DNA of 64,000 nt from assembly GCF_019915265.1 (NCBI RefSeq), contig NZ_CP082780.1:434001-498000 (forward strand). Direction: 5' to 3'. Under the pieces are notes generated by a model. It saw only the letters and a program-made list of their open reading frames with translations. It was not told the origin of the DNA and ran no database searches. Of the stretch, positions 1 through 9,057 are shown piece by piece. Numbering within the stretch: the stretch's first letter is position 1; each line of letters starts with the position of its first letter. The stretch comes from Bacillus aquiflavi. Its GTDB lineage: Bacteria > Bacillota > Bacilli > Bacillales > Cytobacillaceae. Both the position numbers and the translations under genes were made by a program.

Positions 1-284
1 CAGAGAAGACTGGTTTGCCTCTTTCGTTTGAGACAATTATTGGCGGAGGAACAAAAAAAGATCATATTTATAACATACCTGCCAACCGACTAGGTTATTT
101 ATACGCTTATGCTCCAGCAATTAATGAAAAGGGAAAAGTCACATATGGAGAAGTTTATCTTGTATTAAAGGGAAATAAAAGGATGGTTGTCGTTAAAAAC
201 GTCATTTCACAAGGAGTCGGTGCTTGGATTCCAGTGCAAGATCATATTTCATTTGCATTTGTTGCAACAGAGCAGCCGCGATAG
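1..284 (+). CDS. C-terminal part of a YfkD-like protein (5' end outside window)
   Basis: The open frame is already running at the first base (first whole codon at 3) and stops with TAG at 282-284, so only about 93 C-terminal residues are visible. They contain the stretches GYLYAYAPAINEKG and VGAWIPVQDHISFAF. No catalytic motif is seen. The resemblance to the Bacillus YfkD family is from memory. It fits the gene order, since in B. subtilis yfkD lies near yfjT and pdaA, which follow here. Function unknown. An in-frame TTG at 15 is internal, not a start. Confidence 0.5.
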   Translation, partial: EKTGLPLSFETIIGGGTKKDHIYNIPANRLGYLYAYAPAINEKGKVTYGEVYLVLKGNKRMVVVKNVISQGVGAWIPVQDHISFAFVATEQPR

Positions 285-627
285 AAAATGTCACGTATCA
301 CTTAAAAAACACTAAGTTCTTTAAAGAAATGTTGACGATTTTAGCCAAAGAATTAACTTACGGCAAGATGGGAGATGACTTGACTGAATAGATGTAATCA
401 TTATGTTATGAAGGGTTATAAGGTTGCTTAGGGAAATTAAAATACGAAAACCAAGCTGTCCAACTCCGAAACGCCGGACATCAGGAAGACGAAAGGTGGA
501 AGTGTAAAAGCTCGCATTTCAAACCTTCACTAAGTCGTGAGTAGTTCACAAAGACCTTCCTAATCCTTTCATTGCCGTTCAAACAATTTTCTGATAGGAT
601 TATGTTTGAATGGAAGGAGACTATAAC
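285..627. other. Intergenic stretch, no gene supported
   Basis: About 340 bases without a convincing ORF. A short inverted repeat (TGTCC...GGACA near 459-482) has no T-run. The last 15 bases hold the AAGGAG ribosome site of the next gene. No tRNA or known riboswitch pattern was recognised. Confidence 0.4.
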
Positions 628-813
628 ATGGGAAGTCCGATACAAGATAAAGATAGACAGCTTGACTATTTAAAACAACGCTTACAAATGTTTATGAACT
701 TATTAGATGCGATCAATCCAGAGGAGACAAACCTTGAAGACATTGATCGTTTAATTACGATCATTGACGAGTTGGAAATGAAGTGTCGGGAATTTCAAAA
801 TCGAGAAGCATAG
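628..813 (+). CDS. SE1561/YfjT family small protein
   Basis: A 61-residue acidic protein beginning MGSPIQDKDRQLDYLKQRL and continuing with NPEETNLEDIDRLITIIDELE. This matches what I recall of the SE1561 family (B. subtilis YfjT), a cytoplasmic helical protein of unknown function. An ATG at 610 is also in frame, but the AAGGAG at 614-619 lies inside that extension, so ATG 628 with 8-base spacing is chosen. A hairpin terminator follows at 933-960, beyond a copy of the dispersed repeat. Location upstream of pdaA agrees with B. subtilis order. Confidence 0.75.
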   Translation: MGSPIQDKDRQLDYLKQRLQMFMNLLDAINPEETNLEDIDRLITIIDELEMKCREFQNREA

Positions 814-854
814 AGCCAAAATTCCTTCAGCTTAAAGATAAAGCCAAATGCCCA

Positions 855-931
855 AGACTGATTGAAAAAGCTTGTCAGTCGACGCGGAAGCGAATAGAAC
901 AGGTGTTCATAAGATCGTTTGTCAACAGTTT
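855..931 (+). repeat. Dispersed intergenic element, copy A
   Basis: Shares AAAAAGCTTGTCAGTCGA, GGAAGCGAATAGAAC, GTTCATAAG and TTGTCAACAGTTT, in that order, with similar blocks at about nine other intergenic places in this window, here in forward orientation. No coding capacity is evident. Confidence 0.7.
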
Positions 932-932
932 G

Positions 933-960
933 AAAGAGCCAAATCAAAGGCTCTTTTTCT
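933..960 (+). terminator. Rho-independent terminator after the YfjT-like gene
   Basis: AAAGAGCC and GGCTCTTT form an 8-bp stem around a short A-rich loop, followed by a T-rich run. Confidence 0.75.
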
Positions 961-1062
961 TATTCTTTAAATAAAGTGGTCATAGGGGTATAATATATAC
1001 GATGAAAAGGTTGTCATATTTCAAAAAACAACTCGGGGAGCAAAGGGAAAGGGGAATAAGAA

Positions 1063-2607
1063 GTGAATATTGAAAAGTTTCAAGAAAGTATGTACAAATT
1101 AATTGTTGAAACATCTACTAATCTTCCAAAGGATGTACGTCGTGCTGTTCAAGCTGCTAAAGTGCGTGAAAATGCTGGCACTCGTTCAGCAATGAGCTTA
1201 GATACGATTACAAATAATATTCAAATGGCTGATGAAAACGTTTCACCTATTTGTCAAGATACTGGGTTACCAACTTTTAAAATTAAAACTCCTGTTGGTG
1301 TAAATCAATTAGAAATAAAAGCTGCGATTCAACAAGCGATTGCTGAAGCAACGAAAGATGGAAAGCTTCGTCCGAACTCTGTCGATTCTTTAACAGGTGA
1401 AAATAGTGGAAACAACTTAGGCGGTGGCACACCTGTTATTAAATTTGAACAGTGGGAAAAAGATTACATCGACGTTCGTCTTATTTTAAAAGGCGGTGGC
1501 TGTGAAAATAAAAATATTCAATATAGTTTACCTTGTGAGCTTGAAGGCTTAGGAAGAGCCGGCCGTGATTTAGATGGCATCCGGAAATGTATTTTACATT
1601 CAGTATATCAAGCTCAAGGACAAGGTTGCAGTGCTGGCTTTATCGGGGTAGGAATCGGAGGCGATCGTTCTTCAGGCTATGATTTAGCGAAAGAACAGCT
1701 TTTCCGTTCAAACGATGATGTGAATCCAAATGAAGACTTACGCAAACTTGAAGAGTATATTATGGAAAATGCAAATAAGCTTGGTATCGGCACAATGGGA
1801 TTTGGTGGAGAAACTACTTTACTCGGATGTAAAATTGGTGTGATGAATAGAATTCCAGCGAGCTTTTTCGTTTCAGTAGCATATAATTGCTGGGCATTTA
1901 GACGTCTAGGAGTGGAAGTGAATCCTGAAACAGGTGCGATTAATAAATGGCTATATCAAGATGGTGAAAAAATTGATTTTGCCGCTAAGGAATCTGAAAG
2001 TGAAGTGGCAGCTACTTCTGAAAATCGTATCGTAACATTAGAAGCACCTGTTACGGAAGAACAAATCCGCGAATTAAAAGTCGGTGACGTTGTTCAGATT
2101 AATGGCATGATGTATACAGGTCGTGATGCAATCCATAAATATTTAACAGATCATGATTCTCCTGTAGATTTAAATGGTCAAATTATTTATCATTGCGGTC
2201 CAGTCATGTTAAAAGACGAAGATGGAAAATGGCATGTGAAAGCGGCAGGTCCAACTACAAGTATTCGTGAAGAGCCTTACCAAGGTGATATTATGAAGAA
2301 ATTCGGTATTCGTGCAGTTATTGGTAAAGGTGGAATGGGACCGAAAACACTTGCAGCTCTAAAAGAACATGGCGGTGTCTACTTAAATGCAATTGGTGGA
2401 GCTGCCCAATACTATGCTGATTGTATTAAATCAGTTGAAGGTGTAGATTTAACCGAATTCGGTATTCCAGAAGCGATGTGGCACTTAAAAGTAGAAGGCT
2501 TTACTGCCGTAGTAACAATGGACTCTCACGGTAACAGCCTGCATGAAGATGTGGATAAATCATCATTAGAAAAATTAGCTCAATTTAAAGAGCCAGTTTT
2601 TAAATAA
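1063..2607 (+). CDS. fumA: Fumarate hydratase, class I (iron-sulfur)
   Basis: Interconverts fumarate and malate in the TCA cycle in the cytoplasm. The 514-residue length is normal for single-chain class I fumarases. The N-terminal alpha domain carries PICQDTGLPTFKI (Cys64), GCSAGFIGVGIGGDRSSG and TTLLGCKIGV, whose three cysteines are the expected [4Fe-4S] ligands. The C-terminal beta domain has the swivelling-domain motifs AAGPTTSIREEPY and VIGKGGMG. The start is GTG, with AAAGGGG upstream. It is a single gene flanked by terminators. This class is unrelated to the class II CitG of B. subtilis; some bacilli carry either or both. Confidence 0.95.
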   Translation: MNIEKFQESMYKLIVETSTNLPKDVRRAVQAAKVRENAGTRSAMSLDTITNNIQMADENVSPICQDTGLPTFKIKTPVGVNQLEIKAAIQQAIAEATKDGKLRPNSVDSLTGENSGNNLGGGTPVIKFEQWEKDYIDVRLILKGGGCENKNIQYSLPCELEGLGRAGRDLDGIRKCILHSVYQAQGQGCSAGFIGVGIGGDRSSGYDLAKEQLFRSNDDVNPNEDLRKLEEYIMENANKLGIGTMGFGGETTLLGCKIGVMNRIPASFFVSVAYNCWAFRRLGVEVNPETGAINKWLYQDGEKIDFAAKESESEVAATSENRIVTLEAPVTEEQIRELKVGDVVQINGMMYTGRDAIHKYLTDHDSPVDLNGQIIYHCGPVMLKDEDGKWHVKAAGPTTSIREEPYQGDIMKKFGIRAVIGKGGMGPKTLAALKEHGGVYLNAIGGAAQYYADCIKSVEGVDLTEFGIPEAMWHLKVEGFTAVVTMDSHGNSLHEDVDKSSLEKLAQFKEPVFK

Positions 2608-2617
2608 GCAACAATTT

Positions 2618-2656
2618 TAAGGGGGTAGATAAAAAAATCTATCCCCCTTATTTTTT
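2618..2656 (+). terminator. Strong terminator after fumA
   Basis: A 13-bp perfect stem (TAAGGGGGTAGAT and its complement) around an A7 loop, followed by TTTTTT. Confidence 0.9.
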
Positions 2657-2756
2657 GACTTACATCGTGTCCCGCAAATTTTTACAGAAAGAGAGAATGA
2701 TTTTTTTTTGAAAAAATGACAGACAATAAGAAAAAATCATAAAAGGGGGGACAGTG

Positions 2757-3551
2757 ATGAAGAAATATTTAATTGGGTTTATTTTTGTATGTTTATTTTT
2801 ATTTGGCTTTAATACAGCTTTTAGTATGTCTAATAAGGCGATTCATTGGGGATTCAAGAAAGCAGAGAATGAACAGCCTGCCGAGGCAGGGAAGGTGTTA
2901 GATGATCTTCTTGAAAAATATGGAGCCTTCTACAAAGGGGACTCCAGCAAAAAAGAGATTTATTTAACCTTTGATAATGGTTATGAAAATGGTTATACTG
3001 AAAAATTTTTAAATGTATTAAAGAAAGAAAAAGTACCAGCAACTTTTTTTGTAACGGGTCATTATTTACGGACTGCACCGGAATTAGTGAAACGAATGAA
3101 AAAAGAAGGCCATATCATCGGCAATCATTCTTGGCATCATCCTGATTTAACGACAGTGTCAAACGAGCGTTTACGACAAGAATTAGAAAAAGTGAGAGCG
3201 GAAACTGAACGGCTGACGGGAGAACGAACAATGGTTTATTTACGTCCGCCGCGAGGGATTTTTAGCGAAAGAACATTGGCACTTACTAAAGAAGAAGGAT
3301 ATACTCACGTATTATGGTCATTAGCTTTTATAGACTGGCATGTTGATCAGCAAAAAGGGTGGAAATATTCATATGATCAAATAATGAAACAAATTCATCC
3401 TGGAGCAGTTCTTCTGCTTCATACAGTTTCAAAGGATAATGCCGATGCGCTCGAAAAGGCGATTCAAGATTTAAAAAAGAAAGGCTACACGTTCAAAAGC
3501 TTGGATGATTTAGTGATGGGAAAAGCAATGCATAAAAACATACTGCGATAA
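2757..3551 (+). CDS. pdaA: Polysaccharide deacetylase PdaA (muramic-delta-lactam pathway)
   Basis: De-N-acetylates N-acetylmuramic acid in spore cortex peptidoglycan after CwlD action, a step to muramic-delta-lactam. The 264-residue protein has an N-terminal hydrophobic export segment (about residues 4-22) and a NodB domain. TFDNGYENG contains the general-base Asp73, HSWHHPD contains metal ligands His124 and His128, and RPPRG is the expected Arg motif. ATG 2757 is preferred over GTG 2754 because GGGGGG ends at 2750. Sporulation-specific expression is known for the family. I did not assign a promoter here. Confidence 0.93.
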   Translation: MKKYLIGFIFVCLFLFGFNTAFSMSNKAIHWGFKKAENEQPAEAGKVLDDLLEKYGAFYKGDSSKKEIYLTFDNGYENGYTEKFLNVLKKEKVPATFFVTGHYLRTAPELVKRMKKEGHIIGNHSWHHPDLTTVSNERLRQELEKVRAETERLTGERTMVYLRPPRGIFSERTLALTKEEGYTHVLWSLAFIDWHVDQQKGWKYSYDQIMKQIHPGAVLLLHTVSKDNADALEKAIQDLKKKGYTFKSLDDLVMGKAMHKNILR

Positions 3552-3656
3552 AGTAAATCTTTCATTAGCTTATTTTACGGTGCTAGGTGACTAAAATGCT
3601 CACTATTTGCTTTCGCCGCAATCAAGTCAAAAATTTATTTTGTTATCTATATCTGT

Positions 3657-3678
3657 GAGCCAAATTTGGCTCCTTTTT
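3657..3678 (+). terminator. Terminator after pdaA
   Basis: Perfect 16-base palindrome GAGCCAAATTTGGCTC followed by CTTTTT. Confidence 0.7.
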
Positions 3679-3727
3679 CTATTTCCCCCATGTTATAATA
3701 CAACAAAATAGTAAAGGCGGAATGCAT

Positions 3728-4594
3728 GTGTGGGAGGAAAAAATTCGAATAAGCGGTCCATACGATTTTAATCAAGTGTTAAGGCGCCTGTCTATTGATC
3801 CGCTTCATTCTATTGATCATACTAAGCGAATAATAAAGGTACCGATTTATGTTCATCATAAGCCGATGGTTGTTACTGTTCAAGGAATAGGAACGATTGA
3901 CAAACCGATTTTTCTTTTACAAGGAGAGGAAGAAGAAGAAAAAGAAGCAGCAATAGAGCGTGTTTGTGAAATTTTCCATTTTAAGACATCAATAACAGCG
4001 ATTCATGAACACTTTCAGGGGACTGATTTGCAACATATATTTGTTGAGCATTACGGGACACCACTTGTACTAGATTTTGATCCGTACAGTTGTTTACTAA
4101 AATGTATTATACATCAGCAATTGAACATGACGTTTGCACATACTCTATCAGAGCGGTTTGTTAAAACTTTTGGCACAGAAATTCACGGCGCATGGTTTTA
4201 TCCACAACCAGCGCAATTAGCTCATTTGCAAGTTGAACAGTTGCGTGAATTACAATTTAGCGGGCGAAAAGCTGAATATGTTCTCGGGATTGCAAAAAAG
4301 ACAGCAAGTGGAGAGCTTGATTTTAATCGCTTAAAAACAATGTCAGATGAAGCTGTTTTTAATGAACTCATTAAAATTAGAGGCGTTGGGCCATGGACAA
4401 TTGAAAACTTTTTAATGTTTGGTCTTGGCCGCCCGAATCTATTCCCAAAAGCGGATATCGGAATTCAAAATGCTTTAAGGAAACAATACAACCTGGATCG
4501 AAAGCCCACTTATGAAGAAATGGAACAATACAGCAAAGAGTGGGAGCCATATTTAAGCTATGCCTCTCTTTATTTATGGAGAAGTATCGAATAA
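3728..4594 (+). CDS. DNA-3-methyladenine glycosylase, AlkA/YfjP type
   Basis: Removes alkylated bases from DNA in base-excision repair. The 288-residue protein has the AlkA-like N-terminal half and a C-terminal HhH-GPD domain: IRGVGPWTIENFLMFGLGR is the helix-hairpin-helix, and the following FPKADIGIQNAL contains the catalytic aspartate. The ribosome site AAGGCGG at 3714-3720 lies only one base from ATG 3722, so the in-frame GTG at 3728 (7-base spacing, giving an N-terminus starting MWEEK) is chosen. Single gene with its own strong terminator. The synteny pdaA-yfjP is as in B. subtilis. Confidence 0.88.
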   Translation: MWEEKIRISGPYDFNQVLRRLSIDPLHSIDHTKRIIKVPIYVHHKPMVVTVQGIGTIDKPIFLLQGEEEEEKEAAIERVCEIFHFKTSITAIHEHFQGTDLQHIFVEHYGTPLVLDFDPYSCLLKCIIHQQLNMTFAHTLSERFVKTFGTEIHGAWFYPQPAQLAHLQVEQLRELQFSGRKAEYVLGIAKKTASGELDFNRLKTMSDEAVFNELIKIRGVGPWTIENFLMFGLGRPNLFPKADIGIQNALRKQYNLDRKPTYEEMEQYSKEWEPYLSYASLYLWRSIE

Positions 4595-4650
4595 GGAATG
4601 AACCTCCTTCAAAATTTAAAAATATTGATCATCGGTTCGAAATTAAGTTT

Positions 4651-4698
4651 TACGCTCTACGGAATCGAATATTCTGTGGAGCGTATTATTTTTGATTT
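4651..4698 (+). terminator. Terminator after the AlkA-type gene
   Basis: Fifteen-base arms TACGCTCTACGGAAT / ATTCTGTGGAGCGTA (two G-U type mismatches), followed by TTATTTTTGATTTT. Confidence 0.8.
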
Positions 4699-4734
4699 TA
4701 CAGTTAACCTCACAATATAAATGTTGTACATAGA

Positions 4735-4818
4735 AGACGAATACTATTGATCGCCTGTATACTTTGCTTCATTTCGTGCTATTCAGTCCGATTGACAAGC
4801 GTTTTCAACCAGCTCAAA
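4735..4818 (-). repeat. Dispersed intergenic element, copy B
   Basis: Reverse-orientation, degenerate copy. GATTGACAAGCGTTTTCAA marks one edge and the middle retains TTTGCTTCATTTCGTGCTATTC, related to the TTCGCTTTC block of other copies. See copy A. Confidence 0.6.
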
Positions 4819-4852
4819 ATTATTTGAATTTAAGGAATTATTGCATAGGAGT

Positions 4853-4880
4853 TCCCTATGAAAATTGACATAGGGATTTT
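4853..4880. terminator. Hairpin with T-run
   Basis: TCCCTATG and CATAGGGA form a perfect 8-bp stem around an 8-base loop followed by TTTT. It may terminate transcription entering the decayed region. Confidence 0.5.
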
Positions 4881-4959
4881 AAGCAAAACGGATGAACTTA
4901 TTTACGACAAGGCTTAGAACCCCGTAATTTTTTCTATTTTAAACAAATATTATTTAGGA

Positions 4960-5434
4960 AAAGGAGGTGAACAAAAATTTTACCGAGAAAAATGATTACG
5001 GCATCTGTTTCTGGTTCTTTATTTGCAGTTTTGTTAGCATTATTCCTGCCAAATCCTTATGCAGGAAAGTTATTTTGTGAATGTTGACACAGTGCCTGTA
5101 ATCTATATGCTGTACAGTTTTCCAGTCATTTTGATCTACGGGGTTATTACTTCAAGTACTAGCGATATAGTGAGTGAATTTATTTCAACAAAAATAAAAA
5201 TTAAAAAACTTGAGATCATTATTTCTGGCGTTTTACATGTTGTTTTAGTCTGATCATTCCAGTTGTTGGTTTAATTGCAGCTATCATGTTTTTTATCACT
5301 GACAGAGTTTTGCAAAAAAGAATCATAAGTATAAGTGATCGCAAGCTATTTTGAGTTTGGCTATTCCATTAACGCTCTGGCTATGTTTTTGTGGAATTAG
5401 TTGGCTATGTTTTATTTTTATAGATTTTTGATAT
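4960..5434 (+). pseudogene. Frameshifted multi-pass membrane protein, unknown function
   Basis: A perfect AAAGGAGGTGAAC ribosome site is followed by a reading frame that changes several times. Pieces in order: MITASVSGSLFAVLLALF (to about 5075), then VPVIYMLYSFPVILIYGVIT to a stop near 5253, then IIPVVGLIAAIMFFITDR, then LAIPLTLWLCFCGISWLC ending at TGA near 5432. Joined, they make one protein with four or five hydrophobic segments. No ATG stands at the right distance from the ribosome site (ATT is there), so the start may also be lost. Family not recognised. Confidence 0.55.
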
Positions 5435-5459
5435 TTAAGGGGATTTTTTCAAAGTAATT

Positions 5460-5490
5460 AAAACACTTATCAGTCGAGATGGAAGCGAAT
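5460..5490 (+). repeat. Dispersed element, partial copy C
   Basis: AAACACTTATCAGTCGAGATGGAAGCGAAT matches the first half of the element. The ATG of the ORF starting at 5479 comes from inside this repeat. Confidence 0.5.
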
Positions 5491-5880
5491 GATGAGTTTA
5501 CAAAAAAGTGTAAGCAACGAAAAATGCGAGCGTTTGACAACAATCTGGGAAACCTTTATTATTTAATTTTTCCCACCATTGTTACCTTACTTTCAAAGTT
5601 AAAAGGAAAGGAAAAAAGTGAAATGTTTTCTGTGTTACTAGAATTTCCAGAATTTAAAGTAGTTACACGTGAGATTTTTGATATGCATTATTTTGTTCAT
5701 GTAAAGAAAAAAGAAAGAATAGAGCGCTGCATCTATTTCATTTGATATCATCCTGCATTAACAGATCAACTTGCTAAGGTATTTTATCTTTGGAATGGCA
5801 CGAATATGACGAAGCAAATCTTTGATTATCTTTTTAACATAGAAAGTGGTCTTATTCTTCTTGTTTTTTTGTTTCTTTTT
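5491..5880 (+). pseudogene. Fragment of an unrecognised gene
   Basis: An 88-codon frame to 5745 has charged and hydrophobic stretches (YYLIFPTIVTLLSKLKGKEK, EFPEFKVVTREIFDMHYF). Past its stop, protein-like sequence goes on in the same direction (ALTDQLAKVFYLWNGTNMTK). Its apparent start lies in a repeat, so this looks like the remains of a longer gene. I do not recognise a family, and there is no ribosome site in front. Confidence 0.3.
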
Positions 5881-5907
5881 TTATAGCAATCAGAATGGAC
5901 AGAGATG

Positions 5908-6331
5908 TGGTAGCGTGCCAAGCAATTGGATTACAAGCCGATTGTTCATGTGGCGAGGGTCAAATCGAAAGCGGAATCTTCTAATCTCGTGGAAGTTGAA
6001 CAAGGATTGTGGAAAACGATCTTGGAGCAAAATGCGGTTTTTGAAGTATCTAAGTATCCGGTGAAAGATACGGACGTGATTCGAGAGAATGAGGTCACGC
6101 TGGAAAATATTCAGACAGTCAAAGATTTGAACAAGGTGCTGGCTTATAAACGGCTCATTTCCTACGGCTGGTATCTTGAAGGAAATTCATAAGGAGTTGC
6201 AACTGGGCGACGCCGAGGACGGTGATCTGATTCATATTGATGAAGATTCGGACGAGGTGGCAAATGGGGCTCTTGATGTGCTGGCGTATTGGCATCTAGG
6301 ATTGAATCACTATGTGATCAAGCAAGGCTGA
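5908..6331 (+). pseudogene. Remnant of a hypothetical protein, 1-nt frameshift
   Basis: One frame reads PIVHVARVKSKAESSNLVEV...NKVLAYKRLISYGWYL, then an extra T near 6174 shifts it. The next frame continues KEIHKELQLGDAEDGDLIHI...VLAYWHLGLNHYVIKQG and ends at TGA 6329-6331. The join is smooth, so it is one broken acidic protein of about 135 residues, lacking its N-terminus. The stretch is visibly richer in G+C than its surroundings. Family not identified. Confidence 0.45.
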
Positions 6332-6378
6332 TGTTCAGCAATCGGACCCTATAGTTAAATTGATGAGTAACGATTGAG

Positions 6379-7041
6379 GTGTTTATCATTCTGGTTAAGA
6401 ATAAAAGTAAATTTAAAGAATATTTGAAATCAAAATGGACAGTGAATACTATTTTATTTATTCTTAGCGCTGTCGTTGGAACCTTTTTATACGTGGGATT
6501 TTTCATGGATATTCTACCGAGATTCTTCGCTAATATGGAAAATATCGAAAAAAATATATTAGCTCTTACTATCGTCATTCTCACGGTTTATACATTGCTA
6601 AAAATTGTATTAAACAGAGATACTGGAATAGACCGATACTTACTTTTATCGCTTTATATAATTGTTTTATCGTTAGGTTTACTAAGACCCGATCAGCAAC
6701 ATTTTGGAGAAACAGGGTTATATAATTGGAATCCCATTGGATTTTTGTCTGATATAAAAGGTGATACTGGGTCGCTGATTGTTATGGTTATTAATCTCAT
6801 TATTTTAATGCCAATGTATTTTTTATTGACGTATACGAACGTATTCAAGACTTTTATAACGAGATTAATCGCTTTTGAAGTATTTGCGTTTTTGATTGAG
6901 TTCTTACAAGCACAGCTAAATGTTGGAGTATTTGATTTAGCTGATATATTTTTATACAATATTGGTTTTTTTGTTGGCTATTTTATTTCATTACCGTTTT
7001 TAAAACTCTTAAACAGGCGGTCTTTAAAGTATCATTTATGA
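6379..7041 (+). CDS. VanZ-like family membrane protein
   Basis: A 220-residue protein with about five or six hydrophobic segments. WNPIGFLSDIKGDTGSL, then a long hydrophobic stretch, then LIAFEVFAFLIEFLQ and VGVFDLADIFLYNIGFFVGY, match the VanZ-like pattern (N-P-x-x...S/E-x-x-Q...D-x-x-D-I-x-x-N). VanZ confers low-level teicoplanin resistance; most homologues have no assigned role. The start is GTG 6379 behind a weak GAGG, and an ATG start is not available nearby. A terminator follows closely. Confidence 0.75.
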   Translation: MFIILVKNKSKFKEYLKSKWTVNTILFILSAVVGTFLYVGFFMDILPRFFANMENIEKNILALTIVILTVYTLLKIVLNRDTGIDRYLLLSLYIIVLSLGLLRPDQQHFGETGLYNWNPIGFLSDIKGDTGSLIVMVINLIILMPMYFLLTYTNVFKTFITRLIAFEVFAFLIEFLQAQLNVGVFDLADIFLYNIGFFVGYFISLPFLKLLNRRSLKYHL

Positions 7042-7069
7042 CGTTAACGGGTGTAGTTGTGGCAGAACG

Positions 7070-7103
7070 AGAAGAGTAGCATGTGCTGCTCTTCTTTTCT
7101 TTT
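7070..7103 (+). terminator. Terminator after the VanZ-like gene
   Basis: AGAAGAGTAGCA pairs with TGCTGCTCTTCT (one G-U) across a 2-base gap, with a T-rich tail. Confidence 0.75.
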
Positions 7104-7406
7104 TTATTCGGCCAACGGTGAAACGTGGTGCACAAGAAAAGGCGTTGATAAACTGATTGGACCCGAACCCTCTTGGCATTGAAACAAACCCAAGTTTGAA
7201 CAAAATATGTGTTTTTCTTGTACAGAAAGTATGAAAAAAGAAAAACTAACAAAATAAAAACCTTATACCGTTATTTTCCCCCATATACAAAAAATAACCT
7301 CCTGTTAATGAAAATATCCTCACTTTAATACCATTCTTTTACTTTGTATAAACAAAAAACCGCAAAAAGAAGCAAAATTTTTGAAAAATTCAAACAAACA
7401 TTGTCA

Positions 7407-7436
7407 TTGTGGAAATATTTAATATTTAGATATGAT
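7407..7436 (+). promoter_or_regulatory. Possible sigma-A promoter of the phenol operon
   Basis: TTGTGG (7407-7412) and TATGAT (7431-7436) are 18 bases apart, 68 bases upstream of the first gene. The rest of the 7104-7503 gap shows no gene, and no -24/-12 sigma-54 pattern was found, which agrees with the PucR-type (not NtrC-type) regulator downstream. Confidence 0.35.
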
Positions 7437-7503
7437 GGTAATGACAAAAGTGGCATGAATAAAATAGTTAAATTGTTTGTAAAAAAATGGAGGTTGATTG
7501 CTT

Positions 7504-9009
7504 ATGATGAATGGAAAAGAATATATTAATAGTTTGCGAGACGGTCGCGTTGTTTACTTAAATGGTGAGAAAATTGATGATGTAACTACGCATCCAGCAT
7601 ACAGAAATTCTGCACGTTCGATTGCACGTATGTATGATGCGCTGCATGATGATGAGATGGGAAAAGTGTTGACGATGACGACAGAAGAAGGCGTAAAAAC
7701 ACATAAATTTTTCCATGCTTCAAAAACTGCTGAGCAATTACTAGAGGCGAGAGATGCAATTGCTCAATGGTCACGGCTAAGCTATGGTTTTATGGGACGT
7801 ACGCCAGATTATAAAGCAGCATTTATTGCGCAACTTGAACCGTTCGCTGAGTATTATAAAGGTTTTGAAGATAATGCGAGAAATTGGTATAAAAAGGCGA
7901 CGAAAGAAATTCCGTTTTGTAACCATACAATTATTAATCCGCAGCTTGATCGTTCGAAGCCTCTTCATGAAAATAAAGAAGTATTTGTTAGAGCTGTAGA
8001 GGAAAGAGATGATGGGATTATTGTAAGCGGTGCCAAAATGGTAGGGACAGCTGCTGCATTAACACACTATAACTTTGTATCAAATTATTCGCCAACAGAT
8101 TTAGGTGAAGGCGATCAAAGTCATGCATTAATATTTTTCGTACCGATGAATGCGCCTGGAGTAAAGATGATTAGTCGTCAATCATTTGAAGAAGCTTCCT
8201 CAATTGCCGGCTCACCATTTAATTATCCACTATCAAGTCGTTTTGATGAAAATGATGCAGTTATCGTTTTAGACAATGTTTTTATCCCTTGGGAAAACGT
8301 TTTAACATATAAAAATGTTGATATTACAAATAACTTTTTTGTAGAGACTGGGTTTTTAAATCGCTTTACTTTCCATGGCTGTACACGTTTCGCTGTTAAA
8401 CTTGACTTTATTTCTGGATTATTAATTGAGGCAACAAAAGCAGCCGGTTCTGATGTATTCCGTGGTGTTCAAGCACATATAGGTGAAATTATTGCTTGGA
8501 GAAATACGTTTTGGGCATTATCAGAAGCGATGGCATTGAATCCGCAAGACGGTCCTAATGGGGTTAAGATTCCGAATATTCAGTACGGTACGGCTTACCG
8601 TGTGCTGGCACCAATGGTATGGCCAAAAGTGAGAGAAACTTTCGAGAAGATTATTGCAGGCGGGTTAATTCAACTTCCATCAAGTTCATTAGACTTCCTA
8701 AATCCAGAAATCCGTCCATACCTTGACAAATATTATCGTGGTTCAGGCGGGGTAACAGCTGAAGAACGTGTGAAATTATATAAATTAGTTTGGGATGCAA
8801 TTGGTTCAGAGTTTGCTGGACGCCATAGCTTATATGAAGTGAATTACGCAGGAAATCACGAAAACATTCGTTTAGAAGTATTAAAAATTGCTGATGCGAC
8901 AGGTGAAACAGCAAAGTTCAAAACACTTGTTGATCAAGCATTAAGTGATTACAACTTAGAAGGTTGGGTGAATCCGACATGGGCTAATCCGAATTTAGTT
9001 ACAAATTAA
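7504..9009 (+). CDS. hpaB: HpaB-family two-component flavin monooxygenase, oxygenase subunit (likely phenol 2-hydroxylase, PheA1-like)
   Basis: Uses reduced flavin and O2 to ortho-hydroxylate a phenolic ring. At 501 residues it fits the HpaB/PheA1 group. Recognisable family stretches include FVSNYSPTDLGEGD, VFIPWENVL, FHGCTRFAVKLDF and GRHSLYEVNYAGNHENIRLE. Automatic labels usually say 4-hydroxyphenylacetate 3-monooxygenase. Here every downstream enzyme belongs to the catechol meta-cleavage route, not to homoprotocatechuate breakdown, so phenol (Geobacillus PheA1-like) is the better inferred substrate. ATG 7504 lies 10 bases after GGAGG; an upstream TTG at 7498 is possible. First gene of the operon, 48 bases before its reductase. 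Confidence 0.85.
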   Translation: MMNGKEYINSLRDGRVVYLNGEKIDDVTTHPAYRNSARSIARMYDALHDDEMGKVLTMTTEEGVKTHKFFHASKTAEQLLEARDAIAQWSRLSYGFMGRTPDYKAAFIAQLEPFAEYYKGFEDNARNWYKKATKEIPFCNHTIINPQLDRSKPLHENKEVFVRAVEERDDGIIVSGAKMVGTAAALTHYNFVSNYSPTDLGEGDQSHALIFFVPMNAPGVKMISRQSFEEASSIAGSPFNYPLSSRFDENDAVIVLDNVFIPWENVLTYKNVDITNNFFVETGFLNRFTFHGCTRFAVKLDFISGLLIEATKAAGSDVFRGVQAHIGEIIAWRNTFWALSEAMALNPQDGPNGVKIPNIQYGTAYRVLAPMVWPKVRETFEKIIAGGLIQLPSSSLDFLNPEIRPYLDKYYRGSGGVTAEERVKLYKLVWDAIGSEFAGRHSLYEVNYAGNHENIRLEVLKIADATGETAKFKTLVDQALSDYNLEGWVNPTWANPNLVTN

Positions 9010-9057
9010 CGATTTATCCAAAGAAAATAAAATAAGAAATGAAAAGAGGGATAAAGG

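Noticed and set aside
7104..7503. Sigma-54 promoter for the phenol operon
   Set aside because: TGGCAT strings occur but none has a TTGCA-type -12 element at the right distance, and the regulator lacks the AAA+ domain.
7344..7529. 61-codon ORF in the phenol operon leader
   Set aside because: It overlaps the hpaB start, has no ribosome site, and covers the likely promoter.
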